Shown: positions 14,230 to 23,429 of the stretch, piece by piece
How positions within the stretch are numbered: the first letter of the stretch is position 1
Layout of the letters: every line of letters begins with the position of its first letter
The notes under the pieces: model-generated
What the model saw: the letters and a program-made list of their open reading frames with translations, nothing else
Told to the model about the DNA's origin: nothing
Database searches by the model: none
Made by a program: the position numbers and the translations under genes
Assembly: GCF_024707525.1 (NCBI RefSeq)
Contig: NZ_CP062231.1
Location: 5,803,501 to 5,867,500 of the forward strand
DNA length: 64,000 nucleotides
Origin: Rhizobium sp. TH2
GTDB lineage: Bacteria > Pseudomonadota > Alphaproteobacteria > Rhizobiales > Rhizobiaceae
Direction of reading: 5' to 3'

Positions 14230-14616
14230 ATGAGAATATGGGTTGCAACTGCGCTTTGCCTGACATCCATGCCGGCGAATGCTGAATTCTTTAACGGACT
14301 TCAAATGCATGATTACTGCACTTCAAGACCGCAGATCGTAGCGGGCTACGTTGCCGGGTGGGGTGGAAAGCACGAATGGGATAAAGACGCAGCGACGCTA
14401 ACGGCGCTGGATACGATGCCTGGCACAACGGCAAATAACGTAGCGATGTCAGCCGTAAACACCGCTAAAGGAGGCGTTTGCCTAACGGAAGGCATTACCG
14501 TTGGCCAACTCAACGAGGTATTTTGTAAGTATCTGGAGAACCACCCTGAAAACCGGCACCAGTCCGCGACCGAGCTTGTGCAAAAGTCTTTTTCTGAGGC
14601 TTGGCCCTGCAAATAG
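14230..14616 (+). CDS. Rap1a/Tai-like secreted protein
   Basis: A 128-residue periplasmic protein from ATG 14230, which has a purine-rich TAGGGGG site upstream. Residues 1-18 are a signal peptide ending MPANA. The mature part ends with the Rap1a/Tai pattern: CLTEGITVGQL, then YLENHPENRHQSATELV and a final AWPCK. Family members include immunity proteins against type VI amidase effectors, but many are orphan periplasmic proteins. No effector gene is adjacent, so an immunity role here is only possible. Confidence 0.65.
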   Translation: MRIWVATALCLTSMPANAEFFNGLQMHDYCTSRPQIVAGYVAGWGGKHEWDKDAATLTALDTMPGTTANNVAMSAVNTAKGGVCLTEGITVGQLNEVFCKYLENHPENRHQSATELVQKSFSEAWPCK

Positions 14617-14640
14617 GCGCCCCGCCGCGTGGCAGACCTA

Positions 14641-14892
14641 TCAATTCCCAACGCCATCCGGGCCATCGACCGAGAATTGCTCCCGTGCCAGCTCCCGCGC
14701 ATAAGCCCGAAGCTCATGGTAATTGTGCATACCGTTGCGGTAGGCGCTGATGACCAGCTTGGCGAAGCGTTTCCGCTCTTCCTCATCCTGGGTAAATGAA
14801 GGCTCAAGTATTGCGGCCTTGTAGATCTCGACCATCGCGCTGAAATCTTCCGGCCGGATAACCGAAGCACCTTCCTGACTACTGAAAGCCAC
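14641..14892 (-). CDS. hypothetical protein
   Basis: An 83-residue helical product (FSAMVEIYKAAILE, then DEEERKRFAKLVISAYRNGM). It has a plausible purine-rich site (GGAGG) before ATG 14892 and ordinary codon use. No family is recognised. It converges on the Tai-like gene and is divergent from the resolvase, with 125 bp between starts. Confidence 0.55.
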   Translation of the reverse strand: MAFSSQEGASVIRPEDFSAMVEIYKAAILEPSFTQDEEERKRFAKLVISAYRNGMHNYHELRAYARELAREQFSVDGPDGVGN

Positions 14893-15017
14893 AGTTTCCT
14901 CCCTGTTTTTCTTAGCAATGATTTTGTGTCTTCTTCGCTGGAAATCAAGATCGTCGGCGGTGTAAAACCAGTTGAACTTGACGCGTTAATGGACGATCGC
15001 CTCCCATAGGAGGTGCA

Positions 15018-15656
15018 ATGCAGTACATCGCTTACTATCGTGTTTCGACAAAGCGCCAAGCCAGGTCCGGACTAGGCCTAGATGCCCAATGCCAGGCGAT
15101 TAGGGCCTTTCTAAAAGAAGGCGATAGGTTGTCTGGAGAATTCATCGAAGCTGTTTCAGGACGTAAGGATAACCGGGCGGAGCTTAAGAAGGCGATCGCG
15201 CTTGCCAAGAAAACTGGAGCCTCACTTCTAATTGCCAAGCTTGATCGCTTCTCTCGAAGGGTGAGTTTCATCGCCAGCATGATGGAGTCGGGTGTCGGAC
15301 TCGTCGTTGCTGACATGCCGCATGCGACAGACTTCCAGCTTCATATCTTCGCTGCCTTGGCCCAGGAAGAGCGTCGGATGATCTCTCTAAGAACCAAGGC
15401 CGCTCTCGCCCAGGCAAGGCAGCGCGGAGTGCTGTTGGGAGCCAACGGGAAAAAGCTTGCCATCGAAAATGCAGAGGCGGCAGATCAATTCAAAGCTCTA
15501 ATCGTCGCGAAGCTTCCCGACGGCTGGGAGTCCCTTGGCTATTCAGAACTGGCTCGCCGGCTGAACGCAATGGGCATCAAAACTCGTACAGGAAGCTCCT
15601 TTTATCCGCAGACTGTGAAAAACTATCTGCAGCGCGGAGCAACCCCAGCGATTTAA
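15018..15656 (+). CDS. serine recombinase, resolvase/invertase type
   Basis: A 212-residue site-specific recombinase. The catalytic domain shows YYRVSTKRQ with nucleophile Ser10, then KLDRFSRR near residue 77 carrying the active-site arginines and EERRMIS further on. A short C-terminal DNA-binding region (GYSELARRLNAMGIKTR) completes it, typical of small resolvases and some transposon-encoded enzymes. GGAGG precedes ATG 15018. It may resolve multimers or invert a segment, or assist the large recombinase. It converges on that gene. Confidence 0.85.
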   Translation: MQYIAYYRVSTKRQARSGLGLDAQCQAIRAFLKEGDRLSGEFIEAVSGRKDNRAELKKAIALAKKTGASLLIAKLDRFSRRVSFIASMMESGVGLVVADMPHATDFQLHIFAALAQEERRMISLRTKAALAQARQRGVLLGANGKKLAIENAEAADQFKALIVAKLPDGWESLGYSELARRLNAMGIKTRTGSSFYPQTVKNYLQRGATPAI

Positions 15657-15660
15657 TTTC

Positions 15661-15702
15661 AGCGATTTTAAATCGCTCAAAATCGATCAATTTCGATTTT
15701 GA
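15661..15702. terminator. paired hairpins between two convergent recombinase genes
   Basis: The first dyad has arms AGCGATTT and AAATCGCT (15661-15677). The second has perfect 10-bp arms (TCAAAATCGA at 15677-15686 and TCGATTTTGA at 15693-15702) with a 6-base loop. Both end in A/T runs, so a bidirectional terminator fits. A recombinase binding site is the alternative. Confidence 0.55.
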
Positions 15703-15724
15703 TTTCCGTTTCCGCTACGCTAGG

Positions 15725-17407
15725 CTAGCTATCGAGATGGCGCTGCACATCTCCCAGAGCGTTTGTTAGCGTCCAACCATCATCGTCAGCCGTGATCGAG
15801 ACTTTGTACGTGAGCAAGTCATCGGCAGAAAATGACAGCGTTCGAAAGTTGCCATCGTCAAACAGCACAGAAAAGTGTTTGTCGGGCGAATACGTGTAAT
15901 CTCGGACTTTCGTTCTCGGGGGAGGGCCACTGAGATCATCTGGATAAAGCAGCAGTTCTCTGACGTTCAGCTTGATCCAATTCGCGATCTTCGTACGGTC
16001 ATCATAGGCCTTCGCGTTGTCCCAGTCGATGTCATCGATCTTGTTTTCCAGAGTAGGTAAGCTGGGATCGGCCTGCGTTGCATGGTTCGCCAACTCACTA
16101 CGAAGTTGAACGATATCCTTTCCGATCTGCGTAATTTCGTCAGATAAGGATACGAGGCGGCGTTTGACGAAGTCGCCTGCGCTGTCTGCATCAGCTAGCA
16201 AGTCGAATGCCTTTTCACGTTGCAGCTCCAGCTTTTCCAGCGCTGACGTCTTAGCCAGGATGCCAGCCTCGATCAGTTCACGGCCCTCGTCCGGCCGGCC
16301 CAGAACCACACTTAGGTCAAGCTCTGAAACATACCTGAGGAAGCTTTTTTCAAAATAACGAAGACGCCAAGACGATGCGTCACAACGGTGGAAACGTTTC
16401 GAATTGGTGCAACGAATGTAGACACCCCCTTTGGGTCCTTCCCCCTTATCCTCGATCGACATGGGGCCGTCGCAGTATCCGCATTTCGCAACACCAGCGA
16501 AAAGGTTGACGAGCCGTGTTCCCTTTCTCCCGGCTCCCCTCGCGCCCCGGACCTTCCGGCCTTTTTGAACGCGATCGAATTGGGCTTCCGTTACGATGGC
16601 GGGATAGTATCCGGAAATTGGATCGCCCCAGGGAACTCGTTTGCCATCAACAAACCGATGAGGCTGAAACTCACCGATGACGGATCGATTTTTCAAAATT
16701 TTGGCCATGTAGGACTCGTGCCAACCATCTGAATCTGAGAATGGTTTCACCCCGGTGGCATTGAAGGCATGCGCAATCTGATACGCACCTTTGCCGGCGT
16801 CGGCTTGGGTGAAGATCGTTTGAATGAGCTGGGCTCTATCCTCGGTGATGGTGAACTCGGTTCGATCGTCATTGAGTGTGAGCCAAGCAGGACAGACTCT
16901 AGTCAGCTTCTTGTGGGCTAGCCCTTTTCGCTTGTTTTCCCACGCGGCACCGACGCGAACACTTTTCGTATGAGATTCATCGTGAGCCCGGCTCATGATG
17001 ACAACGGACATAATGATATCGACGAACGCGCAGTTGTTTGCCTCATAAACCTTATTATCGACCAGCGTGATGATGTTTACGCCCGCCTCCAATATCTGAA
17101 GGAAAAGTGATGCAGCGGTTTGCGGTTGACTTCGGCTGATCCGATCGAGCGATTCTACGACGAGGTAAGAACCCTTTTCGATTTCTCCAGCCTGCACGGC
17201 ATTAAGGAAGCGACCAAGCTGCCCTTCGCGGACGTTTCTGCCTTTGAAGGCAGACACGCCGATGTCCTCCAATTTAAAATTCGTCTGCAGGTCGAGATTA
17301 TGCGCTTTGGCATACTTCTCAGCGGCTTCAGTTTGTCGCCTGAGACTGTCGCCTCGCAACTGAATTTCCGTTGACATTCTGATGTATGAGTAGGCTTTAG
17401 GTCGCAT
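15725..17407 (-). CDS. large serine recombinase (element integrase)
   Basis: A 560-residue integrase starting at ATG 17407, seven bases after AAGGAG (a TTG two codons upstream is less likely). It has the catalytic domain with Ser12 in YIRMSTE and ESLDRISRS, a recombinase domain, a zinc ribbon (CGYC then CTNSKRFHRC), and a C-terminal coiled coil of helical residues (KTSALEKLELQREKAF), the layout of phage-type large serine integrases. It lies at the element edge, facing inward from truncated comM, so it is the probable enzyme of comM integration and excision with a helper. Confidence 0.92.
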   Translation of the reverse strand: MRPKAYSYIRMSTEIQLRGDSLRRQTEAAEKYAKAHNLDLQTNFKLEDIGVSAFKGRNVREGQLGRFLNAVQAGEIEKGSYLVVESLDRISRSQPQTAASLFLQILEAGVNIITLVDNKVYEANNCAFVDIIMSVVIMSRAHDESHTKSVRVGAAWENKRKGLAHKKLTRVCPAWLTLNDDRTEFTITEDRAQLIQTIFTQADAGKGAYQIAHAFNATGVKPFSDSDGWHESYMAKILKNRSVIGEFQPHRFVDGKRVPWGDPISGYYPAIVTEAQFDRVQKGRKVRGARGAGRKGTRLVNLFAGVAKCGYCDGPMSIEDKGEGPKGGVYIRCTNSKRFHRCDASSWRLRYFEKSFLRYVSELDLSVVLGRPDEGRELIEAGILAKTSALEKLELQREKAFDLLADADSAGDFVKRRLVSLSDEITQIGKDIVQLRSELANHATQADPSLPTLENKIDDIDWDNAKAYDDRTKIANWIKLNVRELLLYPDDLSGPPPRTKVRDYTYSPDKHFSVLFDDGNFRTLSFSADDLLTYKVSITADDDGWTLTNALGDVQRHLDS

Positions 17408-17413
17408 ATGCAA

Positions 17414-17459
17414 TCTCCTTGAAGACTACATAACGGAAAAATTAATCCTCCTCAACATG
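17414..17459. other. element-comM junction (attachment site region)
   Basis: Between the integrase start and the point where ComM sequence resumes. The comM side begins at about 17454 (AACATGCACATTGTCGG encodes NMHIVG, a conserved ComM stretch); the A+T-rich bases before it belong to the element. The crossover core is probably the few bases around 17448-17458. The matching other junction is outside the window, so the core cannot be fixed exactly. Confidence 0.6.
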
Positions 17460-18899
17460 CACATTGTCGGCCTTGGCGACAAGGCCGTGGCCGAGAGCCG
17501 CGAGCGCGTACAGGCGGCCCTCCACGCATCCGGTCTGACGCTGCCGCCGAAGAAAGTCACCGTCAATCTGGCACCCGCCGACCTGCCGAAGGAAGGCAGC
17601 CATTACGACCTGCCGATAGCGCTGGCACTGATGGCGACGCTCGGCGCCATTCCCGCCGACGCGCTGGCCGACTATGTCGTTATCGGCGAACTCAATCTCG
17701 ATGGCACGATCGCGCCGGTGGCCGGCGCGTTGCCGGCAGCCATCAGCGCCAATGCCATGGGCAAGGGCCTGATCTGCCCGCATGACAGCGGCCCGGAAGC
17801 GGCCTGGGCGGGCGCCGGCATGGATATTCTGGCGCCGCGCAGCCTGATCGGCCTCGCCAACCATTTTCGCGGCACGCAGGTGCTGAGCCGGCCCGAGCCG
17901 GCAATCCGCCAGAGCCCCGCCAATCTGCCCGACCTTGCCGATATCAAGGGACAGGAAAGCGCCAAGCGCGCGCTGGAAGTGGCTGCCGCCGGCGGGCATA
18001 ACCTGCTGATGATCGGCCCACCCGGTTCGGGCAAGTCGATGCTGGCGCAACGGCTGCCCTCCATCCTGCCGCCGCTCGGCGCTGCGGAGCTCCTCGAAGT
18101 CTCGATGATCCATTCCATCGCCGGGCAGCTCTCCGGCGGCAAGCTCTCGGATCGCAGGCCGTTCCGCGCCCCGCATCACTCGGCCACCATGGCGGCCCTT
18201 GTCGGCGGCGGCCTGCGCGCCCGGCCTGGGGAGGCTTCACTCTCCCATAATGGCGTGCTCTTCCTCGATGAACTACCCGAATTCCATCCGGCCACGCTCG
18301 ACGCGCTGCGCCAGCCGCTCGAGACCGGCGAATGCGTCATCGCGCGCGCCAACCACCATGTCAGTTACCCCGCCAATATCCAGCTTGTCGCGGCGATGAA
18401 TCCCTGCAAATGCGGCATGGCTGGCGAGCCCGGTCACACCTGTGCGCGCGGTCCGCGCTGCGTCAGCGATTATCAGTCCCGTCTATCGGGTCCATTGCTC
18501 GATCGCATCGATATCAGGATCGAAGTGCCTGCGGTGACGGCCGGCGACCTGATCCGCCCAATGACCGCGGAGACGAGCGCCGTGATCGCCCGGCGGGTGG
18601 CACGAGCGCGGGAACTGCAACAGGACCGCTTCATCGCATTGGGGCAACCGGGCGTCAGTTGCAATGCCCGCTGCTCGACGGCGCTGATCGAAAAGATCGC
18701 CGAACCGGACGCCGGCGGGCTGCAGCTTTTACGCGACGCGGCGGACAAGATGAAATTCTCGGCTCGGGGTTATCACCGCATTCTCAAGGTCGCACGCACG
18801 CTCGCCGACCTGGATGAGGCAGCCCGCGTCGGCCGCATTCATCTGGCCGAGGCGATCTCCTACAGGATCGCAGGAGAGCGGCTGCAGAGCGCGGCTTAG
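17457..18899 (+). pseudogene. comM: comM/yifB Mg-chelatase-like ATPase, 5' end removed by the element
   Basis: 480 codons of a YifB/ComM AAA+ ATPase that helps branch migration during natural transformation. Normal proteins have about 30 more N-terminal residues before MHIVGL, so this copy starts mid-domain at an internal Met. Present: the N-terminal protease-like fold (ESRERVQAAL), Walker A GPPGSGKS at about 187-194, a cysteine cluster (CKCGMAG, then CARGPRC), and the C-terminal helical lid. The rest of the gene should lie beyond the left end of the element. The fragment is probably not expressed or not functional. Confidence 0.9.
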
Positions 18900-18909
18900 C
18901 AAACAAGAA

Positions 18910-18929
18910 AGGGCCGGTTGCCCGGCCCT
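18910..18929. terminator. hairpin terminator between comM and cysK
   Basis: A perfect 8-bp stem (AGGGCCGG, loop TTGC, CCGGCCCT). On the minus strand it is followed by TTTCTTGTTT, so it suits cysK best; the plus side has a weaker T-run. Confidence 0.8.
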
Positions 18930-18956
18930 CTCTGATTTCGACACCAACGCAGAATG

Positions 18957-19925
18957 TCAGCTGCCCAGGCCCTCGAACAGCGCGGTCGAGAGATAGCGCT
19001 CGGCGAAGGAGGGGATGATCACGACGATGTTCTTGCCGGCATTCTCTTCGCGCTGCCCGAGTACGATCGCGGCGGTGAGTGCGGCACCCGACGAGATGCC
19101 GACCGGCACGCCTTCGAGCCTGGCGACGAGGCGGGCGTTAGTGAAGGCGTCGTCATTGGTGACGGTGATGACTTCGTCATAAACCGACTTGTCGAGAATG
19201 GCAGGTGCGAAGCCTGCCCCAATGCCCTGGATCTTGTGCGGGCCGGGATTGCCGCCGGAGAGGATCGGTGAATCGGCGGGTTCGACGGCGATGACCTTGA
19301 GGCCAGGCTTCCTGGCCTTCAGCACCTGGCCTGCGCCGGTGATCGTGCCGCCGGTGCCGATGCCGGAGACAAGGAAATCAACCGTGCCGTTGGTGTCGTT
19401 CCAGATCTCCTCGGCCGTGGTCTTGCGGTGGATTTCGGGATTGGCCGGATTTTCGAACTGCTGCGGAATGATCGCGTCGGGGATCGACGCGGCCAGTTCC
19501 TCGGCCTTGGCGATGGCGCCCTTCATGCCCTTGGCGCCTTCGGTCAGCACCAGTTCGGCGCCGAGCAGCGCCAGCATCTTGCGGCGCTCGATCGACATGG
19601 TCTCTGGCATGGTGAGGATCAGCTTGTAGCCCTTGGCGGCGGCGGCGAAGGCAAGCGCGATGCCGGTATTGCCGGAGGTCGGCTCGATGAGGGTGGATTT
19701 TCCGGGGGTGATCTTGCCCTGGGCCTCGAGCGACTCGATCATCGCCACCCCGATGCGGTCCTTGACCGAGGCGATCGGATTGAAGAATTCCAGCTTGGCG
19801 AGAAGGTTGGCCTTCACGCCCTTTTCCTTGGCCAGCTTGTCGAGTCGGACGATGGGCGTGTCGCCGATCGTTTCGGTGATCGAATTGTAGATCCGGCCGC
19901 GACCAGGCTTCTTGGCGTCTGACAT
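18957..19925 (-). CDS. cysK: cysteine synthase A
   Basis: A 322-residue O-acetylserine sulfhydrylase that makes cysteine from O-acetylserine and sulfide using PLP. Lys55 in NPIASVKDR is the PLP lysine; TSGNTG near residue 84 binds the substrate, and GIGTGGT near 190 binds the phosphate of PLP. It is the full length of the family. It stands alone on the minus strand with a hairpin terminator behind it. Confidence 0.95.
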   Translation of the reverse strand: MSDAKKPGRGRIYNSITETIGDTPIVRLDKLAKEKGVKANLLAKLEFFNPIASVKDRIGVAMIESLEAQGKITPGKSTLIEPTSGNTGIALAFAAAAKGYKLILTMPETMSIERRKMLALLGAELVLTEGAKGMKGAIAKAEELAASIPDAIIPQQFENPANPEIHRKTTAEEIWNDTNGTVDFLVSGIGTGGTITGAGQVLKARKPGLKVIAVEPADSPILSGGNPGPHKIQGIGAGFAPAILDKSVYDEVITVTNDDAFTNARLVARLEGVPVGISSGAALTAAIVLGQREENAGKNIVVIIPSFAERYLSTALFEGLGS

Positions 19926-20062
19926 GTTGCTCTCCCAGGTTTGTCTGGGGAGAAACTAGGCGCTTGGGTTTCGTCTTTCCAGACAGATTCGCGCGAGGGG
20001 AGCGCAATTTCGGAAATAAACCTCCCGCATTGCCAGCAGCCAAGCAATATTCTCCATTGAAT

Positions 20063-20674
20063 TTATCGAATGGCGATATAACCGGCGGTTCCGGCAAGGA
20101 AGGTGGCGGAGGTGCGGTTGAGCCGCTTGAGCGCCACCGGCCGGCGGAAGAACTCGCGCGCCTTGGCGGCGAGCACGATATAGGGAATCGTTCCCGCCAT
20201 CAGCACCACGGTCGTGACGGCGAGCAGTTCGAAATAATCCGTCACCGTGATGGATGCGATATCGATGAGTGTCGGCACCAGCGCCAGATAGAAGACCATC
20301 GCCTTGGGATTGCCGAGCGTCACCAGCAACCCGGATACCAACGACTGGAAAATGCTCCGCCTGGGGCCGATTTCGGCATCGGTCTTCAGCATGCCCGATG
20401 TCCAGATCTTGTAGGCGAGATAGGCGAGATAGGCCGCCCCGGCATACTTGATGATCATGAACACGGTGCCGAATGCCTGTGCGACGACCGCGAGGCCCAG
20501 CACGACGGCGGTGAGGAAGACCAGGTCGCCGAGCATGATGCCGATCGCCATGGCCAGGCTTTCGCGAAAGCTGCTCCCCAGCGCGCGGGCCACGAGCGCG
20601 GTGATCCCGGGCCCCGGAATGAGCACGACAACGAACAGGGCGAATGCATAGGCGGCGATGGCTGTGAGGGTCAT
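20063..20674 (-). CDS. LysE/RhtB-family amino acid exporter
   Basis: A 203-residue inner-membrane exporter from ATG 20674 (MTLTAIAAYAF). An upstream ATG at 20722 adds a polar leader and is less likely. The family signature VLIPGPG is in the first helix, with a conserved GNPKAMVFYLAL later, and about six hydrophobic segments. Substrates are amino acids or derivatives and cannot be told from sequence. It is upstream of cysK on the same strand with a 137-bp gap. Confidence 0.88.
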   Translation of the reverse strand: MTLTAIAAYAFALFVVVLIPGPGITALVARALGSSFRESLAMAIGIMLGDLVFLTAVVLGLAVVAQAFGTVFMIIKYAGAAYLAYLAYKIWTSGMLKTDAEIGPRRSIFQSLVSGLLVTLGNPKAMVFYLALVPTLIDIASITVTDYFELLAVTTVVLMAGTIPYIVLAAKAREFFRRPVALKRLNRTSATFLAGTAGYIAIR

Positions 20675-20766
20675 TGGAGTAGGTCCATGCTGATTTGCCG
20701 TTGATACCAGAGGCGGAAACAATGGTCAAATTGCGTTGTAATTGCGGAATATGCTCGATTTAAGCG

Positions 20767-21648
20767 CTAGAATTCCGCCAATGGCGAAAGCATGAATGGC
20801 CCCGAATTGAGAAGAGCGTCCGTGTCACCGGTGACCATCAGATCACAGGAGCCTTCGTAACGCCCAGTCTCTCCGGTCCAGCCCAGTCGATCGGTCGGGA
20901 AGTAAACGGCCGCGCGTTCGGCACGCGTTTGCACGGCCGCGATGACTTGGGCAAGCAATGGAATATCGCGGCTGGCGATGTCGAGAAGATGGAAGGTCCC
21001 GGCCCCCTCTCGCCAGGCGACGATCGCATCATGATCCGGCATATGAGACAGTCGGATCGACGGATCGAAACAGGCGTTGAGCAGGAATTCCTCGATATGC
21101 CCGGTGACGGCGAAGCGCTCCGAGACTGGCATTCGCTGTATGAGCACGGATCGTATCAGAGCCACATCCGCGTCGTTCTCGATGGAGAGGTGCCGGCATG
21201 GCAGGACGCCCGCAGCGGCTGGCATCGGGCCATGGAACATGTGCTGCTTAATGACGCGGAATCCGTAGGATGTATAAAGGCCGGGTTTGTCGGTGAGGAG
21301 CATTCCGAATTCGAAGCGTTGGCCTTCGGCCCAGGCGAAGGCCCGCTGCATCAGGTCGCGATAGAGCCCCTGGCCGCGATATTCCGGCCGCACCGCGCCG
21401 GATTGGTAGCCCACCGCATGTACTCGCCGGCCATTGATGACCAGCGGCGTCGAAAATGCGCTGAAATTCGCCACACAGCGCCCCGTCTCGTCGAAATAGC
21501 CGAACGGCATCGACGTCGGATCCGGCCCGCCCAGGCGGTCGAGCTGTCCGATATCGATCTCGAACGTGTCGAAGAGAAGGTCCACTAGCGCCGTGAATGC
21601 GGCCCGGTCTCCGAAATAGTCGGAACGGAATTCTAATTGGCCGACCAT
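20767..21648 (-). CDS. GNAT-family N-acetyltransferase (Eis-like two-domain)
   Basis: A 293-residue enzyme. The acetyl-CoA site is VRPEYRGQGLYRDLM near residues 85-99, followed by the YTSYGFRVIK strand typical of GNAT. Length beyond 150 residues and a second C-terminal domain resemble the Eis-type tandem acetyltransferases. Its start lies one base from the stop of the NIPSNAP-like gene, which suggests co-transcription. The substrate is unknown. Confidence 0.8.
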   Translation of the reverse strand: MVGQLEFRSDYFGDRAAFTALVDLLFDTFEIDIGQLDRLGGPDPTSMPFGYFDETGRCVANFSAFSTPLVINGRRVHAVGYQSGAVRPEYRGQGLYRDLMQRAFAWAEGQRFEFGMLLTDKPGLYTSYGFRVIKQHMFHGPMPAAAGVLPCRHLSIENDADVALIRSVLIQRMPVSERFAVTGHIEEFLLNACFDPSIRLSHMPDHDAIVAWREGAGTFHLLDIASRDIPLLAQVIAAVQTRAERAAVYFPTDRLGWTGETGRYEGSCDLMVTGDTDALLNSGPFMLSPLAEF

Positions 21649-21649
21649 G

Positions 21650-21952
21650 TCAGAAGAGCGGGCGCATGAAGCTGCGCTCGTAGCTCACGATGCAGCGCGT
21701 CTTTTCGCCGAAATCCAGCGCGGCCTGGCATTCCGGGTCGGCCGCCATCCTCTGGCGATAGATCTCGTATTCGGCAAGCGACGGAAAACTGAACAGCGCC
21801 AGCGCAATGTTGCTGGCGCCTTCGCTTGGCAGGAAATACCCGTGATGCGTGCCACCCAGCCGCGTCACCAGAGGTATCCAGAGCTTCGCGTAATGTTCGA
21901 ATTCAGCCAGTTTATAGGGATCGATGACATAGCGAAGATAGCACGTGATCAC
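21650..21952 (-). CDS. NIPSNAP-family protein
   Basis: A 100-residue ferredoxin-like small protein. The features MITCYLRYVIDPYKLAEFEHYAKLW, GGTHHGYFLPSEGASN and FSFPSLAEYEIYRQRM are the NIPSNAP pattern. The family has dimeric alpha-beta barrels, and no reaction is known for this type. It is sandwiched between the DMT exporter and the GNAT gene on the same strand with tiny gaps, so the three may form an operon. Confidence 0.85.
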   Translation of the reverse strand: MITCYLRYVIDPYKLAEFEHYAKLWIPLVTRLGGTHHGYFLPSEGASNIALALFSFPSLAEYEIYRQRMAADPECQAALDFGEKTRCIVSYERSFMRPLF

Positions 21953-21965
21953 GAAACGCTCCCCC

Positions 21966-22865
21966 TCATGGTGCTGTCGGCGCGCGCCTGAAAATTCCGA
22001 GCTTGAGGCCGAAATTCATGCCCGCGACCGCCAGGAAGATCAGCGCCATGCCGATCATCTGTACCGGCTGGAGTAGATGGCCGAAGGCCAGCCTGTCAAC
22101 CACGATCGAAGCGACCGGATAGATGAAGGACAGCGCGCCGGTGAGGTGGACCGGCAGCCTCTGGATCGCGCCATAGAGCAGGATGTACATCACGCCGGTA
22201 TGGACAAAGCCCATCGTGGCAAGCAGCGACCAGGTCTGGCCATCCGAGGGCAGATTGAGGAAGTCCGCGAAGGGCGCCAGCATCGCCACGCCGGTCAGGA
22301 CATGCACGAGCGCCACGAGATGCGGCGGCACGCCTTTCAGCCACTTGGCGGCGAAGGCAGCCAGCGCATAGAAGAGGGCCGCTCCGAGTGCGAGCAGGAT
22401 GCCGATGGCATAGCTCCCGCCTGTCGCTCCGCCACCGGGCTTGGCCTGTACGATCAGCATCATGCCGCCGAAAGCGAGCGCCAGCCAGGCGAGCTTTTCC
22501 AGTGTGATCTTCTCGCCGAGAAACAGCGCGCCCAGCCCGAGCAGCATGAAGGGCTGGGTGTTGTAGACCGTTGTGGCGATCGAGATCGAGGATCGGGGAT
22601 AGGCGGCGAACAGCAGCAGCCAGTTCGACACGATGGCGATGCCGCCGAGCACGGCGATCAACAATTGCCGGCGGGTGATGACGCCGGGCTTGAGGTAACC
22701 GAGCGCGCCGCAGATGGCTATCAGCGCCACGGCACCGAAAGCGCAGCGCCAGAAGACGACATTCTCGACCGGCTGCCCGGACACCAGCACGAACCAGCCG
22801 ATCGTGCCCGATATCAGCATCGCTGCCGTCATTTCGATTGTTCCGCGCCGTATGTCGTTCTGCAT
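21966..22865 (-). CDS. EamA/DMT-family permease
   Basis: A 299-residue inner-membrane transporter with ten hydrophobic segments arranged as two EamA repeats (the first ends near residue 140, and VPPHLVALVHVLTGVAMLAPF and SFIYPVASIVVDRLAFG lie in the second). Members export amino acids and metabolites. The divergent Lrp-type regulator 111 bp away is a likely controller, since this arrangement is common for amino-acid exporters. Confidence 0.85.
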   Translation of the reverse strand: MQNDIRRGTIEMTAAMLISGTIGWFVLVSGQPVENVVFWRCAFGAVALIAICGALGYLKPGVITRRQLLIAVLGGIAIVSNWLLLFAAYPRSSISIATTVYNTQPFMLLGLGALFLGEKITLEKLAWLALAFGGMMLIVQAKPGGGATGGSYAIGILLALGAALFYALAAFAAKWLKGVPPHLVALVHVLTGVAMLAPFADFLNLPSDGQTWSLLATMGFVHTGVMYILLYGAIQRLPVHLTGALSFIYPVASIVVDRLAFGHLLQPVQMIGMALIFLAVAGMNFGLKLGIFRRAPTAP

Positions 22866-22976
22866 TGCCTTGCTCCTCGGGTTATGAGGAGGATATTGCG
22901 CGGATGGTGTTCTTTATATAGTTTGGCGAAGGATCATCTGCCGTCGTGCCTAATAATGAAAAGCAGAGAGAGTAGA

Positions 22977-23429
22977 ATGCCTAACGATACGCTCGATGCC
23001 ATCGACCAGCGCATCCTCGAAGCCCTGAGCCGCAATTCCCGCATGCCGTTGAAGGAACTGGCCGAGATCGCCGGCCTGTCTTCGCCAAGTGCCGCCGAAC
23101 GCGTGCGGCGGCTCGAGGATCGTGGGGTGATTTCCGGCTTCACGGTCAGTCTCGGTCTGGCGGCGCTCGGCTATCCCTTGCAGGCCATCGTGCGCGTCCG
23201 ACCGCTGCCGGGCCAGCTTCACATCGTCGAGCGATTGATCCAGGAAACGCCTGAGTTCATCGAATGCGACAAGGTCACGGGTGACGATTGCTTCATCGCC
23301 CGGCTGGTCGTGCGCTCGATGGGTGAGCTCGACGGCATACTGGACAAGATCGCCGAGCGGGCGGAAACCAATACGTCGATGATCAAGGCCTCGCCGGTCG
23401 AGCGCCGCCTGCCGCCGTTCAACGGGTGA
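22977..23429 (+). CDS. Lrp/AsnC-family transcriptional regulator
   Basis: A 150-residue protein from ATG 22977. The N-terminal winged HTH is LDAIDQRILEALSRNSRMPLKELAEIAGLSSPSAAERVRRLEDRGVI; the C-terminal part is the RAM effector domain (LQAIVRVRP, then VTGDDCFIARLVV). These proteins sense amino acids. It is divergent from the DMT exporter, which it probably controls. Its last 11 bp overlap the convergent small membrane gene. Confidence 0.92.
   Translation: MPNDTLDAIDQRILEALSRNSRMPLKELAEIAGLSSPSAAERVRRLEDRGVISGFTVSLGLAALGYPLQAIVRVRPLPGQLHIVERLIQETPEFIECDKVTGDDCFIARLVVRSMGELDGILDKIAERAETNTSMIKASPVERRLPPFNG

Noticed and set aside
1..17450. A tRNA gene as integration site for the element
   Set aside because: No tRNA-like sequence is seen at the right end; the element borders comM coding sequence.
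22077..22976. A plus-strand extension of the Lrp gene to 450 codons
   Set aside because: It covers the DMT exporter on the opposite strand; the HTH protein starts at ATG 22977.
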